Of a DNA stretch of 6,399 nucleotides, positions 1 to 4,692 are shown one piece after another. The stretch comes from UBA11136 sp964482135. Its GTDB lineage: Bacteria; Pseudomonadota; Alphaproteobacteria; UBA11136. How positions within the stretch are numbered: the first letter of the stretch is position 1; each line of letters starts with the position of its first letter. The position numbers and the translations under genes are program-made. Under the pieces are notes generated by a model that was given only the letters and a program-made list of their open reading frames with translations, ran no database searches and was not told the DNA's origin. The stretch is from positions 1 to 6,399 of the forward strand of contig CAYZWF010000063.1 in assembly GCA_964482135.1 (NCBI GenBank), in the 5' to 3' direction.

Positions 1-1
1 G

Positions 2-733
2 AGAACCGGTCATGCACTAACATTCGAACTGGACCACTCAAGAGGGGCTGGTCAGAGTCAGGACGATGGCAAGGCCGTTTCCCCCAGTGAGTTCATCCCC
101 CTGGCCGAGGAAACGGGATTAATCGTGCCCCTTGGGAAATGGGTGATCAAGAGCGTCTGTGAACAGGCGAGGTCTTGGCAGGAAGAGGAATTGCCGCCGA
201 TCCGCGTGACCGTCAATGTCTCCTCGCGCCAGTGCCGCGATCCCGACTTCAAGGGCATGGTTGTGGAGGCCATGAAGGAGGCCGGCATCGATCCAACGGC
301 CCTTACCCTGGAGATCACGGAGAGCCTGTTTCTGCAAAGCCATATGGAATCCGCCATCAAGGCGCTGCACGATCTCAGGAAAGAAGGGCTTTTTATTTCG
401 CTGGATGATTTCGGCACCGGCTATTCGTCTCTCAACGTGCTGAAAAGTTTTCCCGTGGATGTACTCAAAATCGACCGTTCCTTTATTTCAGACCTGTCCG
501 CCTCATTGCAGGATATGGCCCTGGTAGAGGCCGTGCTCGCCATGGCCCATTCCCTCAGTATTGCGGTGGTGGCCGAAGGTGTGGAGACGGAAGCACAATT
601 GGCTTATCTGCGCGACCAGAACTGTGATTTCGCCCAGGGCTATATCTATGGAAGGCCGATTCCGGCAGAGAAATGCGCACCCTTCATCCGCAACCGCATG
701 GTGGGGATGGACAGCACGGCGCCCGTCAAATAG
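2..733 (+). CDS. EAL-domain protein, 3' part (c-di-GMP phosphodiesterase type), 5' end off the window and possibly frameshifted
   Basis: The frame is open from the left edge to a TAG at 731-733, giving 243 visible residues. From residue 27 on it is a typical EAL domain: SPSEFIPLAEETGLI (27-41), VNVSSRQ (Asn72), LEITES (Glu104), DDFGTGYSSL (Asp135, Asp136), KIDRSFI (Lys156), AEGVETE (Glu192) and QGYIYGRP (Gln212). In the family these residues bind the metal ions and c-di-GMP for hydrolysis to pGpG. Upstream of residue 27 the frame does not read as EAL: the expected E-A-L-x-R-W is absent, while another frame at 42-56 reads EGLVR. That suggests a lost base near 57. The gene is therefore either a decayed copy or carries a sequence error. 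Any upstream GGDEF or sensor domain lies outside the window. Base composition is less GC-rich than in the core genes to the right. The 3' catalytic half is certain; activity is not. Confidence 0.8.
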   Translation, partial: RTGHALTFELDHSRGAGQSQDDGKAVSPSEFIPLAEETGLIVPLGKWVIKSVCEQARSWQEEELPPIRVTVNVSSRQCRDPDFKGMVVEAMKEAGIDPTALTLEITESLFLQSHMESAIKALHDLRKEGLFISLDDFGTGYSSLNVLKSFPVDVLKIDRSFISDLSASLQDMALVEAVLAMAHSLSIAVVAEGVETEAQLAYLRDQNCDFAQGYIYGRPIPAEKCAPFIRNRMVGMDSTAPVK

Positions 734-749
734 CGCATGGATATTATTT

Positions 750-772
750 ATCTATAACAATTAGTTATAGAT
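750..772. repeat. Perfect 9-bp inverted repeat in an AT-rich convergent gap
   Basis: ATCTATAAC at 750-758 and GTTATAGAT at 764-772 are exact reverse complements around the 5-base centre AATTA. The dyad sits in the only strongly AT-rich stretch of the window (about 735-802), between the convergent EAL gene and the minus-strand gene at 826-1110. It could be a weak bidirectional terminator, but the stem is AT-rich and no T tract follows directly on either strand. A run of six T at 797-802 lies further downstream on the plus strand. A protein-binding palindrome is the alternative. Confidence 0.5.
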
Positions 773-825
773 GTTACATGATTCTATATATGTGGATTTT
801 TTGCCGCGAATTGGCCAGAAAGACT

Positions 826-1110
826 CTAGCCGTTACGGGTCAGGATTTCCCGTCCCAGCGGCGTGATCTTGCATACCAGCCAGTCCGGCTTCAGCGGGTT
901 GGCAAACCACGGGTCGGCCCATCCCTGGTCAATACAGCTGCGGATGGTGCGGGGGTCGATGCGTTTGCCGTTGGCGTCGAACAAAGGGAGCTTGCCGCCC
1001 GGTTGTTTCATGCCGCGCGCGAGCCATTCATGCTGTGCCGGGGTGGGACGGGCATGAATCCGCACCACCTTGCGTTCGCTCTGCGCGGCACTGTTGCGGG
1101 CCGTGTTCAT
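826..1110 (-). CDS. Conserved-looking hypothetical protein, 94 aa
   Basis: A 94-residue protein of unknown function. The start at 1110 is well supported: AAGGGAGG lies six bases upstream of the ATG. The N-terminus is basic and polar (Arg/Lys/Ser rich). The centre reads PGGKLPLFDANGKRIDPRTIRSC, and the C-terminal part has GWADPWFANPLKPDWLVC followed by KITPLGREIL. The ending, a hydrophobic strand followed by L-T-x-x-G-R-type residues, resembles the wing and last helix of winged-helix proteins, and the whole chain could be one small winged-helix-like domain. That is an impression, not an assignment. I recall similar short proteins in alphaproteobacteria but cannot name a family. There is no signal peptide, membrane segment or Cys-rich motif. 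It is divergent from cutA and convergent with the EAL gene, so it is probably transcribed alone. The overlapping plus-strand frames lack comparable start signals and protein-like composition. Confidence 0.75.
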   Translation of the reverse strand: MNTARNSAAQSERKVVRIHARPTPAQHEWLARGMKQPGGKLPLFDANGKRIDPRTIRSCIDQGWADPWFANPLKPDWLVCKITPLGREILTRNG

Positions 1111-1116
1111 GGGCTG

Positions 1117-1124
1117 CCTCCCTT
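1117..1124 (-). promoter_or_regulatory. Strong ribosome-binding site of the 94-aa hypothetical gene
   Basis: On the minus strand the sequence reads AAGGGAGG, six bases before the ATG at 1110-1108. This close match to the anti-Shine-Dalgarno core fixes the start and supports the reading that the minus strand is the coding one here. Confidence 0.7.
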
Positions 1125-1190
1125 CCCGGCGGAATTCGTGATTTTTTCGTATCCGGCATCAAAAAGGCCGGCACCGGTTCCCTTTTTTAC

Positions 1191-1219
1191 ACTCTAGGCG
1201 AGAATGGTTCTCAGGCCAA
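1191..1219 (-). promoter_or_regulatory. Candidate promoter of the 94-aa hypothetical gene with a dyad in the spacer
   Basis: On the minus strand TTGGCC (1219-1214) and TAGAGT (1196-1191) are separated by 17 bases, a four-of-six match to each of the sigma-70 type hexamers. Transcription would begin near 1184, leaving a leader of about 75 bases. The spacer contains the dyad GAGAA-tgg-TTCTC (plus-strand reading, 1200-1212), a common position for a repressor operator. Both hexamers are imperfect, so this is a candidate only. Confidence 0.3.
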
Positions 1220-1256
1220 GAAAAATTATGCTTGCATCGCAAGTAGATACATCATT

Positions 1257-1285
1257 TTGATAACTGTTGCTAGAAGCTCGATTAT
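1257..1285 (+). promoter_or_regulatory. Candidate cutA promoter
   Basis: TTGATA (1257-1262, five of six) and GATTAT (1280-1285, four of six) are separated by 17 bases, a typical sigma-70 type layout. Transcription from here would give a leader of roughly 110 bases before the cutA ATG at 1402. A small dyad, CTTGC-atc-GCAAG (1231-1243), lies just upstream of the -35 element. Confidence 0.4.
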
Positions 1286-1295
1286 GGAAATATGC

Positions 1296-1313
1296 GGCCT
1301 TTTGAGGGGCCGG
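1296..1313 (+). other. Short hairpin in the cutA leader
   Basis: CGGCC (1296-1300) and GGCCG (1309-1313) can pair around an eight-base loop, just downstream of the candidate start of transcription. No T run follows, so it does not look like a terminator. It may simply stabilise the 5' end of the transcript. Confidence 0.25.
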
Positions 1314-1334
1314 ATTTGCCCCCAAGAGGAACTT

Positions 1335-1401
1335 AGAGAAGAATCGAAGAAGAAATCAGAGAAGAATCAGAAAGGGGCCGGAGAAAGGCCGGAGAAAGGT
1401 C
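1335..1401 (+). repeat. Purine-rich cutA leader with two sets of 11-bp direct repeats
   Basis: The stretch before cutA is almost all A and G. AGAGAAGAATC occurs at 1335-1345 and again at 1358-1368. GGCCGGAGAAA occurs twice in direct tandem (1376-1386 and 1387-1397). Each copy of the second unit carries GGAGAAAGG, so the gene has a duplicated Shine-Dalgarno-like sequence; the proximal copy is spaced correctly for the ATG at 1402. Such a leader should be unstructured and well translated. Confidence 0.65.
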
Positions 1402-1731
1402 ATGGAGTTTCGTTTCATTTATATCACCGCAGGATCGCAGGCCGAGGCGCGCAAGATTGCCTCCGCCCTGGTGGAGGAACGCCTCGCGGGCTGTGCCAAT
1501 ATCATCCCCGGCATGCGCTCCCTCTATCGCTGGGAAGGCAAGATCGAGGAGGCCGAGGAAACCGTCCTCATCGCCAAGACTTCCAAGGCCCATGTTCCGG
1601 CCCTCATCGCACGCGTCAAGGAATTGCACAGCTATGACTGCCCCTGTGTGGTGTCCCTGGCCGTGGAAGACGGCAATCTTGGGTATCTGGACTGGCTGGA
1701 CGCCCAGACCAGCCCCGAGACCGCCACTTAA
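1402..1731 (+). CDS. cutA: CutA1-type divalent-cation tolerance protein
   Basis: A 109-residue protein of the usual CutA1 length, with the family pattern along its whole length: an N-terminal strand RFIYITAGS, EARKIASALVEERLAGCANIIPGMRSLYRWEGKIEEAEETVLIAKT (given here as the region 15-60), the HSYDCPCVV motif at 76-84 and a C-terminal GYLDWL. CutA1 proteins are small ferredoxin-like trimers, very stable, found in nearly all life. They were named for copper tolerance in E. coli, but the molecular role is still unclear. Cys31 in the LAGCAN motif and His76 match conserved family positions. Here the segment after His76 has Asp79, Cys80 and Cys82 where many homologues have the E-V-P-E type. It has its own leader and a gap of 194 bases to rplM, so it is probably a single-gene unit. 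Confidence 0.93.
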   Translation: MEFRFIYITAGSQAEARKIASALVEERLAGCANIIPGMRSLYRWEGKIEEAEETVLIAKTSKAHVPALIARVKELHSYDCPCVVSLAVEDGNLGYLDWLDAQTSPETAT

Positions 1732-1825
1732 AACCTCCTGAGGGCGCCCCCATGAGAGCCACCAACGGCTATTAACTACCATAATACCGCATTCTAAGCC
1801 GCTATTTTATCTGGGTTTTTGTGTA

Positions 1826-1853
1826 TTGACTTGCATAAGATACGTGGCATACT
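1826..1853 (+). promoter_or_regulatory. Candidate promoter of the rplM-rpsI operon
   Basis: TTGACT (1826-1831, five of six) and CATACT (1848-1853, four of six) are 16 bases apart, immediately downstream of an AT-rich stretch with a T5 run, which fits a strong housekeeping promoter. Transcription from about 1860 would leave a leader of about 65 bases before the rplM start. Confidence 0.5.
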
Positions 1854-1872
1854 CCGCGCCGCACTGGACCCG

Positions 1873-1901
1873 GGATTGGTTTGGGCGTGACAGAATCCAA
1901 A
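1873..1901 (+). promoter_or_regulatory. rplM leader with two mutually exclusive short stems
   Basis: GGATT (1873-1877) can pair with AATCC (1894-1898), and TTTGG (1880-1884) can pair with CCAAA (1897-1901). Both stems need C1897-C1898, so only one can form. In E. coli the L13-S9 operon is controlled by L13 acting on the rplM leader, so a structured leader would be sensible here. The stems are only five base pairs each and may be chance. Confidence 0.2.
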
Positions 1902-1925
1902 GTTTCAAATGAGTGAAAGACCGTC

Positions 1926-2390
1926 ATGAAGACCTATTCCGCCAAACCCTCGGAGATCGAGAAGAAGTGGTACGTGATCGACGCCGAGGGCCTCGTCCTC
2001 GGCCGCATGGCCGCAGTGATTTCCCGCATGTTGCGGGGCAAGCACAAGACCAGCTTCACACCCCACATGGATTGCGGTGACAACATCGTGGTCATCAACG
2101 CCGAGAAGGTGAAGCTCACCGGCAAGAAGCTCAGCGATAAGGTGTACACCCGCCATACCGGTTATCCCGGCGGTATCCGCACCCGCACCGCGGGCGGCAT
2201 TCTCGCCGGCAAGCACCCCGAACAGGTGGTCGTGAAGGCGGTGGAGCGGATGTTACCGCGCGGTCCCCTGGGCCGCCAGCAGATGAAGAATCTCAAAGTC
2301 TTCAGGGGTTCCGAGCACCCCCACGAGGCCCAGAAGCCAGAGGCCCTGGACGTGGCCGCCATGAATGACAAGAACAAGAGGAGCGCCTGA
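1926..2390 (+). CDS. rplM: Large-subunit ribosomal protein L13 (uL13)
   Basis: A 154-residue L13, slightly longer than the 142 residues of E. coli. The N-terminus MKTYSAKPSEIEKKWYVIDA, the block LGRMAAVISRMLRGKHK (25-41), DCGDNIVVINAEKV (49-62), and TGYPGGIRTRT (78-88) are typical. The family signature region runs from about 103 to 131 and includes ERMLPRGPLGRQQM and LKVFRGSEHPH. The extra C-terminal residues (EAQKPEALDVAAMN...) are of the alphaproteobacterial type. L13 binds 23S rRNA early in assembly of the 50S subunit. The gene is followed by rpsI after a single base, a near-universal pairing. The ribosome-binding site is weak (GAGTGAAAG), which would be compatible with control at translation. 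A clear promoter candidate lies about 75 bases upstream. Confidence 0.98.
   Translation: MKTYSAKPSEIEKKWYVIDAEGLVLGRMAAVISRMLRGKHKTSFTPHMDCGDNIVVINAEKVKLTGKKLSDKVYTRHTGYPGGIRTRTAGGILAGKHPEQVVVKAVERMLPRGPLGRQQMKNLKVFRGSEHPHEAQKPEALDVAAMNDKNKRSA
2377..2383 (+). promoter_or_regulatory. rpsI ribosome-binding site inside the end of rplM
   Basis: AGAGGAG ends eight bases before the ATG at 2392. It lies in the last codons of rplM, and only one base separates the rplM TGA from the rpsI ATG. This decides the start at 2392 over the in-frame ATG at 2365 and suggests translational coupling. Confidence 0.65.
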
Positions 2391-2391
2391 G

Positions 2392-2904
2392 ATGGCCGAA
2401 GATACGCCGACCCTGGCCGATGTGGCCCCGGAACTGGCGGCCGCCGCGTCCGATGCGGGAGTGCCCGCAGTGGCCGAAGAAGCGCCCGTAATCCCCGCCG
2501 AGCCCAAGCTCGACGCACAGGGCCGCGCCTATGCCACCGGCAAGCGCAAGGATGCCGTGGCCCGTGTCTGGGTCAAGCCCGGCAGCGGCCGGATCACGGT
2601 CAACGGCAAGGAAATGGACATCTATTTCGCTCGTCCGGTGCTGCGCATGCTGATCCGTCAGCCCTTTGACCTCACCGAGCGCGGTTCCCAGTTCGATGTG
2701 GATTGTTCGGTTTCCGGCGGCGGTCTTTCGGGACAGGCCGGAGCCGTGCGCCACGGCATCAGCCGCGCGCTGGTCTATTACGAGCCGGGACTGCGACCGA
2801 TCCTCAAGAAGGGCGGATTCCTCACCCGCGACGCGCGCGTGGTGGAACGCAAGAAATACGGCCGTCACAAGGCCCGCCGAAGCCACCAGTTCTCAAAACG
2901 TTAA
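2392..2904 (+). CDS. rpsI: Small-subunit ribosomal protein S9 (uS9)
   Basis: A 170-residue S9. The conserved domain starts near residue 47 (YATGKRKDAVARVWVKPG), continues through GRITVNGK (66-73), GGGLSGQAGAVRHGISRALV (109-128) and KKGGFLTRD (139-147), and ends in the basic tail KKYGRHKARRSHQFSKR. The last Arg reaches the tRNA in the ribosomal P site in known structures. Residues 1-46 form an Ala/Glu/Pro/Val-rich, acidic, probably disordered extension absent from the 130-residue E. coli protein; similar extensions occur in other alphaproteobacterial S9 proteins. The start at 2392 has a good ribosome-binding site and sits one base after the rplM stop; an ATG nine codons upstream would overlap rplM and lacks support. 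The gene ends the operon and is followed by a terminator. Confidence 0.98.
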   Translation: MAEDTPTLADVAPELAAAASDAGVPAVAEEAPVIPAEPKLDAQGRAYATGKRKDAVARVWVKPGSGRITVNGKEMDIYFARPVLRMLIRQPFDLTERGSQFDVDCSVSGGGLSGQAGAVRHGISRALVYYEPGLRPILKKGGFLTRDARVVERKKYGRHKARRSHQFSKR

Positions 2905-2923
2905 GCCTTTCGGCTTTCGCGTT
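2897..2923 (+). other. Hairpin at the rpsI stop codon
   Basis: AAGCC (2903-2907) and GGCTT (2912-2916) pair around TTTC, and AACG (2897-2900) can extend the stem with CGTT (2920-2923). It overlaps the TAA at 2902-2904 and lies just before the main terminator. It may protect the 3' end of the mRNA or form a tandem structure with the terminator. Confidence 0.35.
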
Positions 2924-2934
2924 ACGAATGAAGA

Positions 2935-2959
2935 GCGTTCCCGGCGGAACGCCCTTTTT
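2935..2959 (+). terminator. Rho-independent terminator of rplM-rpsI
   Basis: GCGTTCC (2935-2941) and GGAACGC (2946-2952) form a perfect seven-base-pair stem with a four-base loop (CGGC), followed after two C by TTTTT (2955-2959). It lies 30 bases after the rpsI stop and separates the ribosomal operon from argC. Confidence 0.85.
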
Positions 2960-3032
2960 CGTGTCTCTACACTACCGGGGCCGCTTTCCTTTGCCCGCGC
3001 ACGGCTCTATTCTCTGATTTAGGAAACGGACC

Positions 3033-4085
3033 ATGACTGACAAGAACAAAGCCATACCCACCGCCATATTGGGCGCCAGCGGCTATACCGGAGCCGAGCT
3101 GGTGCGCATCCTGGCGCGCCATCCGGCGGCCGAGATCAAGGTGCTGACTGCCGAACGCCGGGCGGGCAAGAACGTGGCCGAGGTCCATCCCCATCTGGGG
3201 GGGCTCGATATGCCGACTCTGGTGGCCACGGAGAAAGCCGATCTTTCCGGGGTGGCGGCGGTCTTCGCCTGTCTGCCCCACGGGGCCTCGCAGGAGATCA
3301 TCGCCGCCCTGCCGGATCACTTGAAAATCATCGACCTGTCGGCCGACTTCCGGCTCGCCGATACGCAGACCTATGCCCAGTGGTACGGGCGCGACCACGG
3401 CGCCCCGGAATTACAGAAAGAGGCGGTTTACGGCCTCACCGAGGGGGCGCGGGAGGCGGTAAAAACGGCGCGTCTGGTGGCCAATCCGGGATGCTATCCC
3501 ACCGCCTCTTTGTTGCCCCTGGTGCCGCTCCTTAAAGCCGGGCTGGTGGAGCCGGAGGGCATTATTATCGACGCCAAGTCAGGCGTTTCCGGGGCCGGGC
3601 GGGCATTGAAGGAGTCCAACCTGTTCTCTGAGGTCTCCGAAGGATTCGCCGCCTATGGGGTGGCGGCGCACCGTCACGCGCCGGAAATCGAACAGGGATT
3701 GAGCCATGCCGCGGGGTCTTCCGTTGGCGTTACCTTCACGCCCCATCTGGCGCCCATGAACCGGGGTATTTTCGCCACCATCTATGTGCGTCTCGCAAAA
3801 GGTTCGGATGCGGAGAGTCTGAGGGCGGCGTTGGCCGCGTCTTATGCGGGCGAGCCCTTCGTGCGGGTTCTGGAGGAGGGCGCCATGCCCTCGACCCGGC
3901 ATGTGCGGGGCTCCAATGCCTGTCATATGTCCGTGTTCGACGACCGCAGGCCGGGCGGCGCCATCCTGTTGTCGGTGATCGACAATCTGGTGAAAGGCGC
4001 CAGCGGACAGGCGGTGCAGAACTTCAACCTGATGTTCGGGCTCGACGAGGCCGCCGGCCTCGACGGCCTGTCACTGGCTCCGTAG
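3033..4085 (+). CDS. argC: N-acetyl-gamma-glutamyl-phosphate reductase
   Basis: A 350-residue protein of the long (type 1) ArgC family. It catalyses the NADPH-dependent reduction of N-acetyl-glutamyl phosphate to N-acetyl-glutamate semialdehyde, the third step of arginine biosynthesis, in the cytoplasm. The Rossmann NADP-binding motif is GASGYTG (14-20). The catalytic cysteine is Cys154 in VANPGCYPTA. GVSGAGR (184-190) and the HRHAPEIEQ motif (213-221), which holds the catalytic histidine, follow, then FTPHLAPMNRGIFATIYV (235-252). The C-terminus QNFNLMFGLDE is also typical. Start: AGGAA lies about eight bases before the ATG. It follows the rpsI terminator, so it needs its own promoter or read-through; I see only a weak -10-like TATTCT at 3008-3013. 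The carbonic-anhydrase-like gene starts 11 bases after its stop, suggesting cotranscription. Confidence 0.97.
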   Translation: MTDKNKAIPTAILGASGYTGAELVRILARHPAAEIKVLTAERRAGKNVAEVHPHLGGLDMPTLVATEKADLSGVAAVFACLPHGASQEIIAALPDHLKIIDLSADFRLADTQTYAQWYGRDHGAPELQKEAVYGLTEGAREAVKTARLVANPGCYPTASLLPLVPLLKAGLVEPEGIIIDAKSGVSGAGRALKESNLFSEVSEGFAAYGVAAHRHAPEIEQGLSHAAGSSVGVTFTPHLAPMNRGIFATIYVRLAKGSDAESLRAALAASYAGEPFVRVLEEGAMPSTRHVRGSNACHMSVFDDRRPGGAILLSVIDNLVKGASGQAVQNFNLMFGLDEAAGLDGLSLAP

Positions 4086-4096
4086 GGGAAGCGGCT

Positions 4097-4651
4097 ATGG
4101 ACTCCGACGCCGGAAAAACCGCTCCCACCGGGCTCATCCTGCCTTATGGCGGCCACAGCCCGGAGATCGCAGACGACGTCTATATCGCGCCCGGCGCAGC
4201 GGTGATCGGCGAGGTGGTGATCGGCGAGGGGTCGAGCATCTGGTTCAACAGCGTGGTGCGTGGCGATTTCAACGAAGTACGGATAGGCCGCCGCAGCAAT
4301 ATCCAGGACGGGGTGGTGATCCACGTGGCCAGCTATGGCAGCGGCTCTTATATCGGCGATGACGTGACAGTGGGCCATAACGCCGTGATCCATGCCTGTA
4401 CCATCGGCAGCCGTTGTCTCATCGGCATGAACAGCACCATTCTCGATGGCGCGGTGGTGGAGGATGGCGCGCTGGTGGCGGCAGGCGCCCTGGTGCCGCC
4501 GGGCAAGACCGTGGCGGCGGGCGAGCTGTGGGCGGGCAATCCGGCCAAGCCGATCCGCGCCGTCAGCGAGGCGGAGGCGGAATTCATCCGCGATTCGGCC
4601 CTGCGCTATTGTAAATTTGCCAAGGAATATATGGAAAACGGAAAGAGCTAA
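4097..4651 (+). CDS. Gamma-class carbonic-anhydrase-like protein, left-handed beta-helix
   Basis: A 184-residue hexapeptide-repeat protein. Repeats of the [I/V]-G-x-x pattern run from about residue 28 to 160 and would form a left-handed beta-helix trimer, with a C-terminal helix (about 160-180, AEAEFIRDSALRYCKFAKEY). The gamma carbonic anhydrase residues are present: Arg55 and Asp57 in VVRGDFNEVRIG, Gln70 in NIQDG, and the three zinc ligands His76, His94 and His99. The acidic loop carrying the proton-shuttle glutamate of Methanosarcina Cam is missing, as in the short CamH/YrdA/PaaY-like group, in which carbonic anhydrase activity has been shown for some members only. GGGGAAG precedes the ATG at a good distance, and the gene starts 11 bases after argC. 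Likely cytoplasmic: no signal peptide. Family assignment is firm; the substrate is not. Confidence 0.92.
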   Translation: MDSDAGKTAPTGLILPYGGHSPEIADDVYIAPGAAVIGEVVIGEGSSIWFNSVVRGDFNEVRIGRRSNIQDGVVIHVASYGSGSYIGDDVTVGHNAVIHACTIGSRCLIGMNSTILDGAVVEDGALVAAGALVPPGKTVAAGELWAGNPAKPIRAVSEAEAEFIRDSALRYCKFAKEYMENGKS

Positions 4652-4670
4652 CAGGGCGGACGGGGGACAA

Positions 4671-4692
4671 GGCCCGGCCCCGGGCCTAGGCC
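4671..4692. terminator. GC-rich palindromes between convergent genes, possible bidirectional terminator
   Basis: GGCCCGG-CC-CCGGGCC (4671-4686) is a perfect palindrome able to form a stem of six or seven GC pairs, directly followed by and overlapping a second palindrome, GGCCTAGGCC (4683-4692). It lies 20 bases after the stop of the carbonic-anhydrase-like gene and overlaps the TAG stop (4688-4686) of the minus-strand TetR/COQ9-like gene. There is no T tract on either strand, so it is not a canonical intrinsic terminator. Confidence 0.35.

Noticed and set aside
1152..1188. Possible plus-strand hairpin with CCGG repeats followed by a T6 run
   Set aside because: Stems are only four bases with long or impossible loops, and no plus-strand gene ends nearby; the run lies in the leader of the minus-strand gene.
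673..1197. Long plus-strand open frame across the AT-rich gap and the 94-aa gene
   Set aside because: It overlaps the end of the EAL gene, crosses an obvious intergenic stretch and has no ribosome-binding site; the minus-strand gene at 826-1110 has a strong site and a more protein-like sequence.
1035..1637. 200-codon plus-strand open frame overlapping the cutA leader and cutA
   Set aside because: Runs out of frame through the well-recognised cutA gene and its purine-rich leader, giving low-complexity Glu/Lys/Arg sequence.
2302..2886. 194-codon minus-strand open frame antisense to rpsI
   Set aside because: Shadow of rpsI, which is certain.
2985..3013. Possible argC promoter with TATTCT at 3008-3013
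   Set aside because: No acceptable -35 element at 16-18 bases (TTTCCT at best matches three of six), so not listed as a feature although argC should need a promoter.
2363..3052. Shared 12-mer TGACAAGAACAA near the end of rplM and at the start of argC
   Set aside because: Both encode the short peptide D-K-N-K in unrelated proteins; most likely coincidence, with no flanking similarity.
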